This document shows positions 44,952 to 57,201 of a DNA stretch of 64,000 nucleotides, piece after piece (the stretch's first letter is position 1; each line of letters opens with the position of its first letter). This DNA is from Lycocorax pyrrhopterus obiensis (taxonomy: Eukaryota > Chordata > Aves > Passeriformes > Paradisaeidae): contig JACSVZ010000002.1 in the NCBI GenBank assembly GCA_014706295.1, positions 57,807,617 to 57,871,616 of the forward strand. The letters run 5' to 3'. The notes beneath the pieces are model-generated. The model ran no database searches and was not told where the DNA came from. It saw only the letters and a list, made by a program, of their open reading frames with translations. Position numbers and translations under genes: made by a program.

Positions 44952-47014
44952 TTATGTTGCTGTCACTCTAAAATACCCCAAAGGGAATCTTATGAATGTA
45001 GAATCCATAATCACAGAAATTTTGGGAAAAAATCAAACAATGAGGCTTAGGCAGGAAAACTAATGGCATCGTTCATTTAAGATGTCCGGTACTGCAATTT
45101 ATTTTTTTTCAGATGCATAGTGGTTAAAGATTTTTTTCTTTTCTTCTGCTTTCAATGGACATTTTAACACTTGCCAAAACTAATTAGCAGTTAGGCTTTG
45201 AATGTTACAGATGGAAGTTTTATTTTTCAGTATGTTTTGCAGAGCATCTTTAGGAGTGCAGTTTCTGTACAATTAAACCTGACTACCGTTTCTTTTAAAC
45301 TACATATTCCCAATCAGGTAGCCTTTGTGATATTCAGGACACTTTGATACATGCTTAATTCAGCAATATGCATATTTACATAGGAAATACTTAACAATAG
45401 CTGTTTGTTCTTTGTTTATAGTGTGTCCACATTCTGTTTACCTTGGCCTTTGCTTCCAATACAGAGACAGGCAACACTGGAACAATTTCTTGCTCTAGTA
45501 AAGTGAGAAAGGCAAGCACTGAGGTGTCACCACATGTTTAGTACACAGTTGTAGCTTTTTTGTAAGTGTGAGTTATACAAAAGCAGCCTAAATTACACAG
45601 AAAGATAACCAGGAGAAATTGAACTGGTGCATGTTGTGTTGTATATGCCATAACTAAAAATGCAGTGGCAAACCAGCATTATATCTTGACTAAAGGGAAA
45701 AAAAGGTTTTATAAAACCAATTAAGCATGTTGAAACATAAGCCAGTCTTCTCATCCGGAGAGGAAAGTTTTCAAAGGCATCATGTTTTAAGAGTAAATGG
45801 GGGCTCAATTCTAATCAAAACAATGGAGAGGTAAACAACCGAAGGCCAACTCTGAAAAAGGATTTCGGCCACATTTTCAATGTAGCTATAAAAACATGAC
45901 TGCTAACACCACTGAAGTAGGCAGCCTAAATTTAATTTGTGTTTGTTTACAGTATATATCAGTAGTTTATTCACTTTTAAAACCCACCAATTGCTTTCTG
46001 TTTCTCTTCATGACAGACACACCTAAGCTGGCTTTACATTAGCCACCTGAGGTGCCAGCAGAACAACAGCAGTCTAGATTTCTGAATGTATTAAAAAACC
46101 TGACTGGTATTCTAATGTTTCAACAAGGTGGAAGCCACTGTCTTCTATGACAGCTAATGATCCAAGATGCAGTTGATCAACCATTCAATGTGGAAACTGT
46201 GGATTTATGTTCTATTGAGCAGAAGAGGAAATGGAGAAGCCTGGGTCCTCTGAGGGTTTGGTACTCTGGATCAGAGTTCTGAGTGTGGGTGGGATACAAG
46301 TCTTAGTGAAATGTAGCCTAAGGTAAACTTTCATGTCACAAACCAATAATGTTTTAGGTTGTTAAGCAGTTAAAATTCTTATTAGTTTAATGGAGAAGAA
46401 ATACAAAATCTGAGACTGAAGTTCTGGAAGGAGCTTGGCTATTAGATCAGAGGGTGAGGGCATGAATCAACAAATAAGCTTCAAGTGTTCATGTATAGTC
46501 CATACAACTATATTATAATAGTTATAAGGTAAAGGTTTGACAATGAAGAGTAGAATGGCTATAAGTCACCTGTTACAGATCCAATGCTGTATAAGATATC
46601 CCATATCTATTTTCAAAGGCATGTTTCTACTCAGGAATATATGTGGAAATGGTACAGTTTTTCAAAAGTAAAAAAGACACATTTGAGGAGTTCCTTTTGC
46701 AATACTTTTTCTGCAGCAAGAGACTTGATATCTGTCATTCATCTGTCTCCTGTCAAATTGAACAGGTAGCAAGCAAAGTAAGAAAAACTTCGCATTGTGT
46801 TGAAATAATTCCTTAATTTTAGCACGGAAGACTGTTAAATCTGCATCATGTTTGCTTCTGCTATTCAAACACACAATATGTTTTATAAAGACTAGAATAG
46901 CTTTTAGAATTTGTAGAAAGATAAATCTATTAAAGGAATCAACATATATGCATGTTTATCTAATACACAAAATGCATGTAAAAATTCTGCGTAAGTCCCA
47001 CTTCAGATACCTAC

Positions 47015-47126
47015 CTCTTTTACTGAATCCAGCTGTGACTCCTAATGCCTTTATGAATTTACTACTCTCAAGTTCAGAGAATTTTCCACTTCTAATAGCC
47101 AGGCCATAAAACAAAGACCTGCCACT
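47015..47126 (-). other. Candidate coding exon (hypothetical)
   Basis: On the minus strand a 30-base pyrimidine-rich tract ends in CACACAG (AG at 47127-47128), followed by 112 bases open in one frame and then a donor GTAGGT (47009-47014) preceded by AAAAGAG. The frame starts in phase 0 and ends in phase 1; translation gives 37 residues beginning SGRSLFYGLAIRSG and ending VTAGFSKR. The product is not recognised, no partner exon was found, and the frame also stays open upstream, so this may be chance. It could be an exon of an unrecognised gene, a lncRNA exon or a pseudoexon. Confidence 0.2.
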
Positions 47127-48695
47127 CTGTGTGATAAACAGAAACAATAGAGGCAAAAATAATGCTGCTTCTTTTGATGGTTCAAAATGCAATGCAAATG
47201 AGCTACCTGCTACCCAGATTGAAGAAGCATCTATATTCAACGAACAGCAATGAAAAACAACACAGGTAAGACCCGCTAGGCTTACCAAACACTTATTCAG
47301 TATCTTTCATCCAGAAGTAGTTTTTGTCCTGCAGTTCTGTAACCAGAACACTGAGGATTAAGAAGCACCTTTTAACGATAAACTAAAGCTTTGCTTCCTG
47401 CTTTATTTTACCTTGCTGCAGTACTTAATGATGATGATATTTTCAAAAATACATATGTTAGTTAAATATCAGTTCAGACACAGCACAGCAATATTTTGGT
47501 ATTAGACACAAGCTAAAAAACAGGGGCAAAAGGCGGAAAAAAACAAAGGTTGTTTGTTCATGGGAACAGCCAAACTCCCATAGTCTTGACAGACGCTTTT
47601 ACTAAAAAAGTGTATTTGAACTTTTTAAGAACTGGTTTTAAGAACTGTCCATTAAGCTCCCGATTTCTTCTTCTTCATCAGGAAATTCAGAAATATCCTT
47701 AAAATTAAAGCAGAAATCTGACCCAAGAAACTTTGTGTGGCTTTATTGTATCAATGTTGCTTTATTTTATCAATTGTTTCAAAAGGTGACAGAAGAGGCA
47801 GAGTCCCTGTTTCAGGCATTGTAAAAACTCCACTTCAAAAAGACTATTACTCTGTGAAAGGACAACCACTCAAGCTAGTAAGGTTTCTGCTGGGGATCTC
47901 ACCACGTTATCAGTGTGCTCCCTCTCCCACTGCCCCTTAATATCTTATTCATGCTGCTAGTGTGAGCCCAAGCTTCTGGAACAAACCAGAAAACTATGGC
48001 AAAATAATGGACACACCATTAGAGTAAAGAAAATTAAATTTTGCTACTAATTTAAGGATGACAAAGATGGAAGTAGATAACATTATATACATACAATTTA
48101 AAAATGAATAGATGTAAGAAATTTAAAAATATCAAACCAATATCTGTACATAATTAGGAAGTTAGCTAATTATTTTGTCTGTTGAACCAGTACATCAACA
48201 TGATACACAACACAATCACATTTTAATAGGATGCTTGTTTATTTTCAACCAGCCTGATGAATGATTTTTTTTCTTGTCTAAGTGAAAAGGTTGCTTAGAA
48301 AGTGTAATAGCCTGTTTGACTCCTGGGATTACTGAACTGTGTATCACTAGGACTAAATACGTCCCTGCCCAAAATGAGGTGAGGAGTGTTGCTGAAAGAG
48401 TGCTGGGCTGGCTCAAAGGTGAAGACCTTGTTCAGAAAGAGACCCAGTTTTGTCTTTGTCTCTTACTCACTGTCTTTGCTTGCAATAAAATGCCTCTTTT
48501 CCTTTTTTTTTTAATTTTTTTTTTCATTTAAGAGAGTTGTAAAAAGGAAATTTAGCTATAGTTGCTGAAATGGCTCTGAGCATCAATATTACTGTAACAG
48601 GATTTCTTTTTTTTTTGTACTGTGACACCTTGTCTTTTCCTTCATATAATCTGAATGAGTTTGGGCAGTTGCAACTCCATGAAGTACAGTTAACT

Positions 48696-48725
48696 TATAG
48701 AAATAGAAAATATAGAAATAGAAAA
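48696..48725 (+). repeat. 15-bp tandem duplication
   Basis: TATAGAAATAGAAAA occurs twice head to tail without mismatch. Confidence 0.92.
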
Positions 48726-49805
48726 ATTTATGTGCCTATGTATTAAATTGTTTCTTTCATAATACTTTAGATTAAAGTGGAGAAAAATCTCCAGTGAGCA
48801 GATAACTGCAGTACAAGATTGAGTATCTTGCTTTTATACTTCATCGCTTTGTAGTGTACTGCCAGAAAGCTATTTTTAGATCTGCTCCGCAGTTGCACAG
48901 TTGTTGCTTATATCTTGTCTAAAGGAAGCAAGGTTGCCCTACTGAGACTTTGCCCTTCTCTCAAGGGTAAACTAAAATCCATTAAACTTAAATATGCTGT
49001 AAACCCGGCACATTAATGGCTGTGATGGAAATATTATGTAGTTATCTATAAAAAGATATCCATTTGGGAAAGTGAAATAGATAGGCATATTTGAAACCTA
49101 TTGCCTCTCTATTCTCCTCCTTAAGTCATTGTCTTTGTGCCTAAAGCTTGAAAGTTTGTTTTGCTTGCAGCACGGCAAAGTAAGCAAATGTGTCTCCATA
49201 GAGCAGATCCCTGCTGCCTATAACCCCACAACAAATAGCTTGTGTAAATTAGCACAGACATTCAACCAGAACCTATATTGCCCCAAAGAAATCCAAGAAA
49301 TATTTCCGATTAAAGGGAATGTTTTTCAAACACAGATGCTCATATTAGCAGGAGATAAATAAATAGTAGATTTGGTGAAAAACTATAATTTAATATAACT
49401 AGATATAAATAGATAGGAATAAACATAAAATGATAGAGATAAGCAAGAATCTACACATGCCCATGATCATGCACATACACAAATTTTAAAATTGACTGTA
49501 GACATAATGAAGATGTTTTATCCTGACTTTGCTCTTACAAATTGCAAAGATTCAGATAAGTATTATTTAAATGTCAGCCTTTGTATTGATGTTCAAACAA
49601 GGAACTGAAGATGGAAGAAACTGGAAGGGAGGAAGCAGAAAATCTGAATGAGATTCCTTTGAGACCTTCTGTAACATATCAGCCATGCTGTCAGATACAA
49701 GAGCCTCTGAACTAAAAGAATAAATTACAGAATCCTAGTTCTTCTAGTATTAAGCAATCATTTTCTCTGGTCTTCTAAGAGTCTTCTTTCTTGAGTCTAT
49801 GTTAT

Positions 49806-51139
49806 TGTCGCGGTTTGACGCTGACTAAACACCAAGCACCCACGAAAATCTATTCACTTACTTTCCTCTGCTATAGCTGAGCAGAGGAGGGGGATTAAAA
49901 CTTCATTTTCATGAGTGAGATAAGGCAGAACAGGTTCCAAACTTAAACAGTATAAAGAAGATTTATTATTAGCAGAATTAAAAGTAAAAAGGGTAATAAG
50001 AATCAAAGCAAACTTTCAGAACACCTTTCTTTCCCAGTCCCTCCCTCCTTCCACCAACCGCGCAAGGAAACAAACACAGCGTTTTGGTCAGCATTTCACT
50101 TCTTACGAGTCTTTCTTTATGTTTAAGGAAAAGAGTTTCTTCTGCTGTGCCGTGGGATCCTTCCCAGGAGAGATAGTTCTCTGTGAACTTTTCTAGCGTG
50201 GTTTCAACTTTCACAAGCAACAGCCTGCCCGAATCTGCTCCAGTGAAAATCCCTCCCATGGGTCAAGCAGTCTTCCCACAGCTGCCTAGCATGGGTCATT
50301 TTAGTTCATGGGGTTTAGTCTTTTAAGGATGAGCTGTTCTAGTTTGGAAGCGAAGGCTCTCTTCCTCTCTCTAAAAGCAAGGGTCACCTCTCTCTGTTCG
50401 AGTTCCTCACTAGATTACAGCTTTTCAGCATCCACGTGCTCCAGTGTGAGTACTCTTCTTCACGGGCTGCACGTGGATCTCTGTACCCCCCGTGCACTTC
50501 ACGAATTATGGGGAAACAGTTTATTGTATTATAGTCCTCACCCAGGCTTGCAGCAGAATCTCAGCTCCGGCGCTTGGAGCACCTCCTCCCTCTCCCTCCC
50601 CTCACTGACCTTGGTGCCGCCATGTTGGCCTTCCTCACATTACTTCACTTTTCCGTTTTTCTCTGACTTGGAGGAAAGTTGGTGTCTGTAAGGTTCAGTT
50701 GAGAAGTTGATCTTGTCCGGGCTCCTCATCGGGGAATTACTTGCCATGTCTCTCACTGCTGGCTGTGTGATGTTTCTGCCTGGTTCCACGAGGGGCCCCT
50801 CTGGCCTCAGGAGGGGCCTGCCCACATGGTCTTGGCCGCGTGACTGCTTGCGGCACCAGGATGGCCCCTCCCGGTGGCACGGTCCCAGCCGCACGGGAAG
50901 GGCCCGGCGGCCCTCACTGGGAAGGCGCCTGGGGGCCCCCTCGCCACCCCTCAGAGGAGAGCAAGAAAAAAGATAACTTCTCATAGTTTCTCCTTTCTTG
51001 AATATGTCATCACAGAGGTGTTACCAGCTTGCCTAATTGGGCTAGTAATCTGCCCATCATCAGAGCTTTCAGCGATTGGCTCTGTGCCAGACATAGACAT
51101 TATAAGCAGCTTTTTTTTTTTCTCTGCCCCCACAAAACA
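49806..51139 (-). mobile_element. Complete 1.33-kb ERVL-type LTR, antisense
   Basis: On the minus strand it begins TGTTTTGTGGGGGCAGAG and ends AGCGTCAAACCGCGACA. Order on the minus strand: an AT-rich start, a CpG-rich block (complement of 50780-50960), a TATAATACAATAAACTG box (around 50518-50535), diverged ACTGGAGCA modules like those at 40510-41079, then AATAAA (49962-49967) and a U5-like end. The length is about twice that of the other LTRs. Flanking bases (GTTAT left, GGTTTT right) do not give a clean duplication. Open frames of 89-127 codons inside it are not conserved genes. Confidence 0.85.
49962..49967 (-). terminator. Poly(A) signal AATAAA of the LTR at 49806-51139
   Basis: The plus strand reads TTTATT; on the minus strand the signal sits in AATAATAAATCTTC near the end of the LTR. 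Confidence 0.55.
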
Positions 51140-53214
51140 GGTTTTATTAAACCAACACAGTTATGCATCCAAATGTTCTTGAGTTAAAGCACGAGTATTA
51201 CATCCAAAAGCAAGACCCAGTGATTTACAAAGATGTATCTAGCTGTGGTATTCCCTGCTAGTCTCTGTAGGGATCCTGTACAGTCCTCACATTAAATCCA
51301 CTTTGATGGAATTTATACACACACAAGATGCAGGAACTGACCTTGTCAGTCTTTCAAATAAGCCATTTTGCCTCCCAATGAACTTAATCAGTCTATGAAT
51401 TTGTTCTTAAGAGCTTACGAAGGAAAGCAGTGAGAGGTACAGTAACAGACAGTTGATCTTGCAAGATCTGATGAGGTCTGCAGCCAGCTGCCTTAACATT
51501 ATAAAATGTTAAGAAAAACAGCCATAGCAAAATTCTTACCAGTAAGTCTTGAAGCTGTTGTACTGAAATTGTAACTTTAATTCTTCTGGCTCAAAATTCT
51601 GAACAAGACTGTGACTTCTCTGAAACAAAATAATACAGATAGCAGCCACATCTAGGTTTCTGAGTCAGGAAGCTGAACACGAGTCTTTTGCTTCATGCCT
51701 TACTATAAAAGAAGGCAGACATCATGAGTGAAAAAAAGTAGTAAAAAAAAGTACATAAATGTACGTGAAAACACCCTGCCTCTCTTTTTTAATCACTTAT
51801 TCCTGTTCTCCAGTCTGCTTTAACCAAATCCAAGCACTATCTGCATTTTGTTTGCATATACTTGGGGAAAAAAAAAAAAGAAAACGGAATGTTACATAAT
51901 GAGCACTTAGGATGGTATTGCTTAGTGTGAAAAAGACAACAAACCAGAGCAGGACATGGCACTTGATGGATTTCTTGGCAGCTAGGGCCTATCATGAATG
52001 GGGTTTTTTTTGAGCTTGGGACCACAAGTGACTCTATTGCCCTTTTAGCAGTAGGAAGAAAAACCTAGGAGGTAATTTTAATTCAGAAAACTAAAGGAAC
52101 AAATCAAATGTATTTTTGAGAACATGCCTATCCAAAATTAATGGCATTAAATGCAGATAATCTTGAACTAGAATGGCACATTCAGGATATATAATGATTT
52201 TTCTGAGTTTACATTGAACTTTTAAACTCAGAGGTCTGTGAGAAAATGAAAAAAAAGATGCTTTGATGAATTTGAAACAGCTGTGACTTTACTAACATAT
52301 ATCTGTTCTGGCAGAGAGAAGCATGTATTATATATATATAAATGCCCAAGATACATTTTGCTTGAAGTTCAAAGCCCAAGCTGTCACGTTTCTGTGACCA
52401 TTTGCAGTGTCAAAAGCAAGGTTCATGTGCAAACAAACCTTGAAACAAGACAGGTAAGCAGGGAATAAGAGGAGTTTCAGAGATGCAAAACCAAAATATG
52501 CCAAAGGATTTAAGAAGTTTGTGTCAGCTTCTGTCCTACTTTACAAAACTTACCAAATTCAAACAAACTAGTGTGCATAAACCAAAGAAAAACTTTCTCC
52601 CCTCCAAAAAGGGCTCACCCACTCTAAACCCAGGAGCAGCAAAACCAGTAACACTTTTCCTCCTTTGGCTATTTACTTCCTTTCTATTTACACATACACT
52701 ACAGACAGGATTCTGATTACCATGATTAGAAACACCATCATCCCATCATCTTCTTCCCTAGTCTTGCTTCCCACAGTAAATCCTGTTCAATGCTTCCTTT
52801 GATATAAGAATGTATTTATTTCAGTGAGAGTCCTCCCGTTCCCCATGCACATCATGTGTCATTGCTTAACATGTCTCCCCAAGTATTCTATAACTTCCCA
52901 AGTGCTGTCTACTGGCACCTTATCTACTGTTTACATAACTGCATTCTTGGTATTGGACACTGCCTCTACTTGGTATTTCTAATTGTATAAAGGGGTGGAG
53001 TACAGTGCCCTTAAATTCTCCATCTTAATTTAAGAGTTTCCCTTGTTGTGTTACACAGTGATCCGTTCCTTTTCAACCTTGGAATTGCAAATGAAGAATT
53101 GTTCCAATCGGTCAGACTAAGACCTTCCATGGTAGGGCAAATTTTGCCCAGACCTTGCCTGACCTACACTCTGGGCACCCGAAGCTCAATCCCATTCCAC
53201 CATGCTTTGTTTTA
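51140..53214. other. Unique non-coding stretch
   Basis: No gene recognised. Near 52985 a TATAAAG motif (GTATAAAGGGG) occurs, but no LTR ends could be defined around it. Simple repeats are minor (TA run near 52330). Confidence 0.55.
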
Positions 53215-53220
53215 AGGCAG
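53215..53220. repeat. 6-bp target-site duplication AGGCAG (left copy)
   Basis: Exactly repeated at 54146-54151, immediately after a TACA that mirrors the TGTA at 53221. Confidence 0.65.
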
Positions 53221-54145
53221 TGTAAGAGGCAGACTCTCCAAAATTAGCTACCTCCCCTTTAGTTTTAACCAATTCATTTTCACCAATAAGGAGAGACAAA
53301 TACAAGTAGATATAAGTGAAAAAATAAGTTTACTAAAAAATCGAAACAGCAACAGGCAAAAAATAACAGTAAATAATCACTAGTTACAAAATTGCTGAAA
53401 TCTCAGGGACTGCCAGGAGCAAAGAGAAGCTCAAAATGGTCACTTACGTGGACCCCTCACGGAGCAGCCCTGTTTGTGCTGCTTTCTGATGGGATGGCTT
53501 CTGCTCTCCCTAGGCAACCATTCATTACTGTGGTACCACTAGAGCTGTTGACATAGAGCAGACACAAAAGAAGATCATCTCCTTTTCTGCATGACCTAAC
53601 CATACTTCACTCTTGTGGCTATGCTCATGGAGCTCACTATGTCCACTGTGCCATCAGTGTATTGGAAAGAAAAAAAAAAAAGCACAGAGAACTAAAATAC
53701 CAGACTGCAACAAAGCAGTACACTGAAATAGCATGACCATCTAATGAGAACAAAGAGGGCATGTAAGACAAATAAGCACTATCACATTCTTCTTTAACAG
53801 TTTTGATACTTTGTATCCAAAACTTAGTCTCTTCTACTAGGAAGACCTAGTAGAGCTTTTGTTGACTATGCTTCTTCTGTGATGATATTAGATTAAGGAA
53901 TAAAATAGTTCCCATAACCTGCAGAAAACTTAAACATTTTCAAAAAATCCTTTTTCACAAACTAGGGAATAAATAAAATCAGAATATACAAAATGCTCAT
54001 AGTGCTGAAATCCTTCCTTACATATACAAAGCAAATTAAAATGTTTTTTTCTCAGTAAATCATAGTGTTCTACTTCAATAAGAATTGTTTTCCATTTCAG
54101 CTACCTTAAGGATAAGACTTAAAAAAAAAATCACTTTCTACTACA
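53221..54145 (-). mobile_element. Probable solo LTR, ERVK-like, antisense
   Basis: The 925-bp segment begins TGTAAGAGGCAGACTC and ends TTTCTACTACA on the plus strand (TGTA...TACA ends), flanked by exact AGGCAG. On the minus strand the last 130 bp resemble an R/U5 end: TTTTTTAGTAAACTTATTTT (a one-base-changed AATAAA context), then CTCCTTATTGGTG and GGAGGTAGCTAATTTTGG. The left boundary and the 53221-53400 part are the strongest; the right boundary rests mainly on the duplication. Family not named. Confidence 0.6.
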
Positions 54146-54151
54146 AGGCAG
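54146..54151. repeat. 6-bp target-site duplication AGGCAG (right copy)
   Basis: Exact match to 53215-53220. Confidence 0.65.
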
Positions 54152-56179
54152 GAATTTTTAAGTATAGCAATTCCTAACAGGAGTTTTACAAAAACAGAAT
54201 TTTTTTTTTTATTAAATTATGAATATGTTTTCTGTGCTGCCAGTTGGTGAAGTCTATTTTCTAGCACCAGACTTTCTCAAGACCCTGGAAAAACAGCTTA
54301 AGGCACCCACCCCAGCAGTGACAATTCCAGAGTGGAACCAAGCATTTAAAAACTAGATTGAACGGCAAGCTTTAAAGATGCTGGAGACACAAGGGCTGTA
54401 CTATAGTCCCCAAATGACCACAACTAACCTTCACAGGCAAAGATTAAAGCAGTTTGTCAAGGACTTGCACACTAAGCCTTCTCTTTATAGAGAAATACAA
54501 ACTCAATGACATGTTTCTTGTGTGAAGAAGAATCCTTTTGATATTCTATTCTTTGACATCTGTATGGTGATATCTATTAAAATACTTCATAAATGTGCCA
54601 ATTTCTCTCCTGAGCAGAATATACACTAAAATCCAGCAATGAATAAATGAAGATCGGGGGAAAAAAAGGGCAAACAAATAAAACCACCAAGATCCTGAGC
54701 AGTCTTTTCAGTCATAGGCCAGATATCCATTTAAAAGGACAAATATATAGTATTTGAACTTTCTGGATTTTTTTTTTATTTGTTGGTTTGGTTTTTGTTT
54801 GGTTAGGTTTTGTTCCTTCTCTTCAGCATTCCATGCAGCCAATCTCAGGTCAAATTCTTTTTGCAAAGGTTCTAGTAAAGGTTTTTCAGGGTTTGGGCTG
54901 ACATTGCAGTTTCTTTGGGATCTTGTCTCAGTTGCCATGAGGGAAAAGAAAAAAGACTTTTGCAGACTATATTTTTAATTACTAGCTTAGCTTAGTTCTT
55001 TTTTAAATGTTATTTATTATTTAAAGTGCTTTTTTTGACTCCTGCGATACTTGAGTTGCATTCAAGGCCTATCAGTTAGGAATAAAAATTGGCAGTTGAA
55101 AGGCAGCCACTGCTAGCTTTTAGAAAGGTTACCCATCCTTTACCTCCTTTTCTCTGAGAAAATACAACACCCAGGAATTGGGAGGCTAAACCAACTGTGC
55201 TCTTTACTTATTGTGACTGATACCATGGCAGCTCTCTCCCACATGAGACAGTGCTACATCATTAACATAGAAGTGTGCTGAGAAAAACAGAACCAAAATG
55301 TCACAACTGACACCACAAGAATTCCAATGGGGTGGGCATTCACAAACCTTAGTTTCGGGAACTAAATGCAAATATGAAATATTAATTTATGCATTCATTC
55401 TCCAGAAAGACACACTCATGTAATTTAAGAAGCACCAGTGTTTGCAGAAGAAGGAATAGGAATCAGAACTTCTGTAATGGATTAATAGTCATCAGGAAGT
55501 GGTTTGGTACAGTCATGTTGTTTTGGTGAAACATATGCTGTCAACTTTTTCTGGCATATGATGCCAATATATTTGATACAAATTTTGCAAAACTGATCCT
55601 TCAGTGGAGAACGCCCTTTTACTTTTCAAAGTCTTTGTTATATACTTGAAAAAAATAAAAGGGCAAACATAATTTTTTATAGTGAATAACAATAAAAATA
55701 TTCCTTTCCTATAAGGCTCAATAGAATACTATACATAGATTTTAAAAAAGAACTCAACATTTTATAGAAATATATGCCATCTCTCATAGGCAGAAAAATC
55801 CCTGTAGTACCTAAGGGTTGGAAAGTACTTTTTGTTGTTGTTACTTGAAATAACAAACTGGGTTTTTTGACAACAATTGCAACCAGTTGTTCTTTGTTTT
55901 GGTCTTGGTTTTGTTTTGTTTTGTTTCTTTGTTTTTTAAACGAAGCTTTACACTAGAAGGCTTCTTTTGTGTGTGGTTCTAAACAGAAAAAAAAGTAGGG
56001 AAATTACGTCTGTCTTCATGTCATTTGAGGAGAATCATGCTGGGCTACTTTGTTGCTGGATGCTAGTTGGAGTGATAGCAAACAAGGAATCTGTCACCTG
56101 CTTTTCTTTCTTTGACATAAGCATTACCATAAAAAATGGATCACATGTTGAGAGGGACCAATATATATGCCTCAACATA
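54152..56179. other. AT-rich unique stretch
   Basis: No gene recognised. A TTTTG array lies at 55906-55925 and an A10-type run near 54660. Confidence 0.6.
55906..55925. repeat. (TTTTG)n simple repeat
   Basis: About four TTTTG units in a longer T/G-rich stretch (55890-55940). Confidence 0.85.
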
Positions 56180-56321
56180 TGTCACAAATGAGGTGAAGAA
56201 AATTCTTATAAAAAGCTGTGTTGCCCTGTGCCCAGAGAGGCTTCACCTGGCAGCCAATCAGGGCAGAGATCAGACGGCGAGCAGGTTCCCCCCCCCGCTT
56301 GCTGGTGAAGGCAAGTACCTG

Positions 56322-56347
56322 GATGCCCGCGAAAGATGCCCGCGAAG
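56322..56347 (+). repeat. 13-bp tandem duplication
   Basis: GATGCCCGCGAAA is followed directly by GATGCCCGCGAAG, just upstream of the TATA-like box. Confidence 0.9.
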
Positions 56348-56373
56348 CCAAATTGGGGGAGGAGTTTGGGGGC

Positions 56374-56381
56374 ACATAAAA
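56374..56381 (+). promoter_or_regulatory. TATA-like box of the CpG-rich element
   Basis: CATAAAAG lies about 120 bases downstream of a CCAAT box (56253-56257) and just before a CpG-rich transcribed-type region. Confidence 0.5.
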
Positions 56382-56565
56382 GCAGCTAGCCGCAACACCA
56401 CAAGGTCGGTCTTGTCTTTTTGCTTTGGGTTGCTTGGAGGCCCCCTCCTGCTCCCGCATTCCCGCCCTCTTCCCTGTGGTCCTGTTTCCCTGCCCGTGCC
56501 TGCTTCGCCCTGCGGCGCCAATTCCGGGAACTAGCTTGTCGCCGTGAGGATCTCGTGCCCGCAGC

Positions 56566-56656
56566 TGCCGCCTGCACCCAGTTTGCAGCCGCTGCCCGTA
56601 CCCAGCTCGTGGCCGCTGCCCGCACCCAACCTGCAGTGGCCGCCGCCCGCATGTAG
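56566..56656 (+). repeat. Degenerate ~24-bp GC-rich tandem repeats
   Basis: Three to four imperfect units of CTGCCCGCACCCAGCTCGTG-type sequence, each ending in GGCCG or CAGCCG. They account for the repetitive peptides in all overlapping frames. Confidence 0.8.
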
Positions 56657-57092
56657 CCGTGACCTCCACCGCCACCGCGTTCCCCTTGTTGCCCGCGGCA
56701 ACGAGCCCGGAGCAGAACCCCGCGGGCATCCAGCCTGCAGCCGCCGCCGCCCGCAGCCACCGCGCCCCGACGCTGAGAGACCGCGGCTGCTCCGGGAGCG
56801 CGCCTGCAACCACAGCAGCCTGTTCCCCGCCGAAGGAAGGAACACGCAGCCTGCTGCTCTTCAAAAATCGCGCCCAGCCTGCACGGAAGCTACGCAAACG
56901 CACCGCGGTTCACAACGCGCGTTCTCCGTCTGCCAGACCGATGCTGACAAATGGCCGGGGTTCTGTGGTAACGCTGTGCCCTGTCTTCTGTTTCTTTCCC
57001 CCCTCTCTCTTCTCTCTTCTCTCTGCTCCTTTTTTCCTGTCCCCCTCCTCGCCCCTCTTTTAATAAGAACACTTAGTTGGTTTTTTTATTTC

Positions 57093-57098
57093 AATAAA
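57093..57098 (+). terminator. Poly(A) signal AATAAA of the CpG-rich element
   Basis: TTTCAATAAACGGTT after a long pyrimidine tract; placed as in bird LTRs, about 100 bases before the proposed 3' end. Confidence 0.5.
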
Positions 57099-57201
57099 CG
57101 GTTCTCAGATATAATATTGCCATGTTAGTGCTTGAATTTTAGTCGGAAAACTCTATCAAAAGAATCCTTCCCGAGTCCAGCTTTTATAGTGGAACGGGAC
57201 A

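Larger units (their letters stand above)
44952..49805. other. AT-rich unique stretch with one exon-like segment
   Basis: No interspersed repeat recognised in about 4.9 kb. It contains a 15-bp tandem duplication (48696-48725), T-rich runs at 48500-48530, and the exon-like segment at 47015-47126. Confidence 0.55.
56180..57201 (+). mobile_element. CpG-rich LTR-like element, about 1.0 kb
   Basis: Proposed limits TGTCAC (56180) and GGGACA (57201) give matching inverted ends; flanking tetramers CATA and CATG differ at one base. On the plus strand: CCAAT at 56253-56257, TATA-like CATAAAAG at 56374-56381, a long GC- and CpG-rich body (56400-56950), a pyrimidine tract, and AATAAA at 57093-57098. A 700-bp R region would be long but resembles the 1.33-kb LTR nearby. 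The 243-, 194- and 134-codon frames (both strands) reflect high G+C, not genes. The alternative is a CpG-island promoter. Confidence 0.5.

Noticed and set aside
50308..51182. Frames of 127, 114, 89 and 102 codons
   Set aside because: All lie in the 1.33-kb LTR, on both strands and in conflicting frames, in its GC-rich half.
52760..53080. GTATAAAGGGG considered as the TATA box of another LTR
   Set aside because: No TG...CA limits, target duplication or poly(A) signal at proper spacing were found.
56172..56903. 243-codon minus-strand open frame and 194-codon plus-strand frame
   Set aside because: Both strands are open at once because of high G+C and tandem repeats. The Ala/Arg/Gly-rich translation has no domain and overlaps LTR-like signals.
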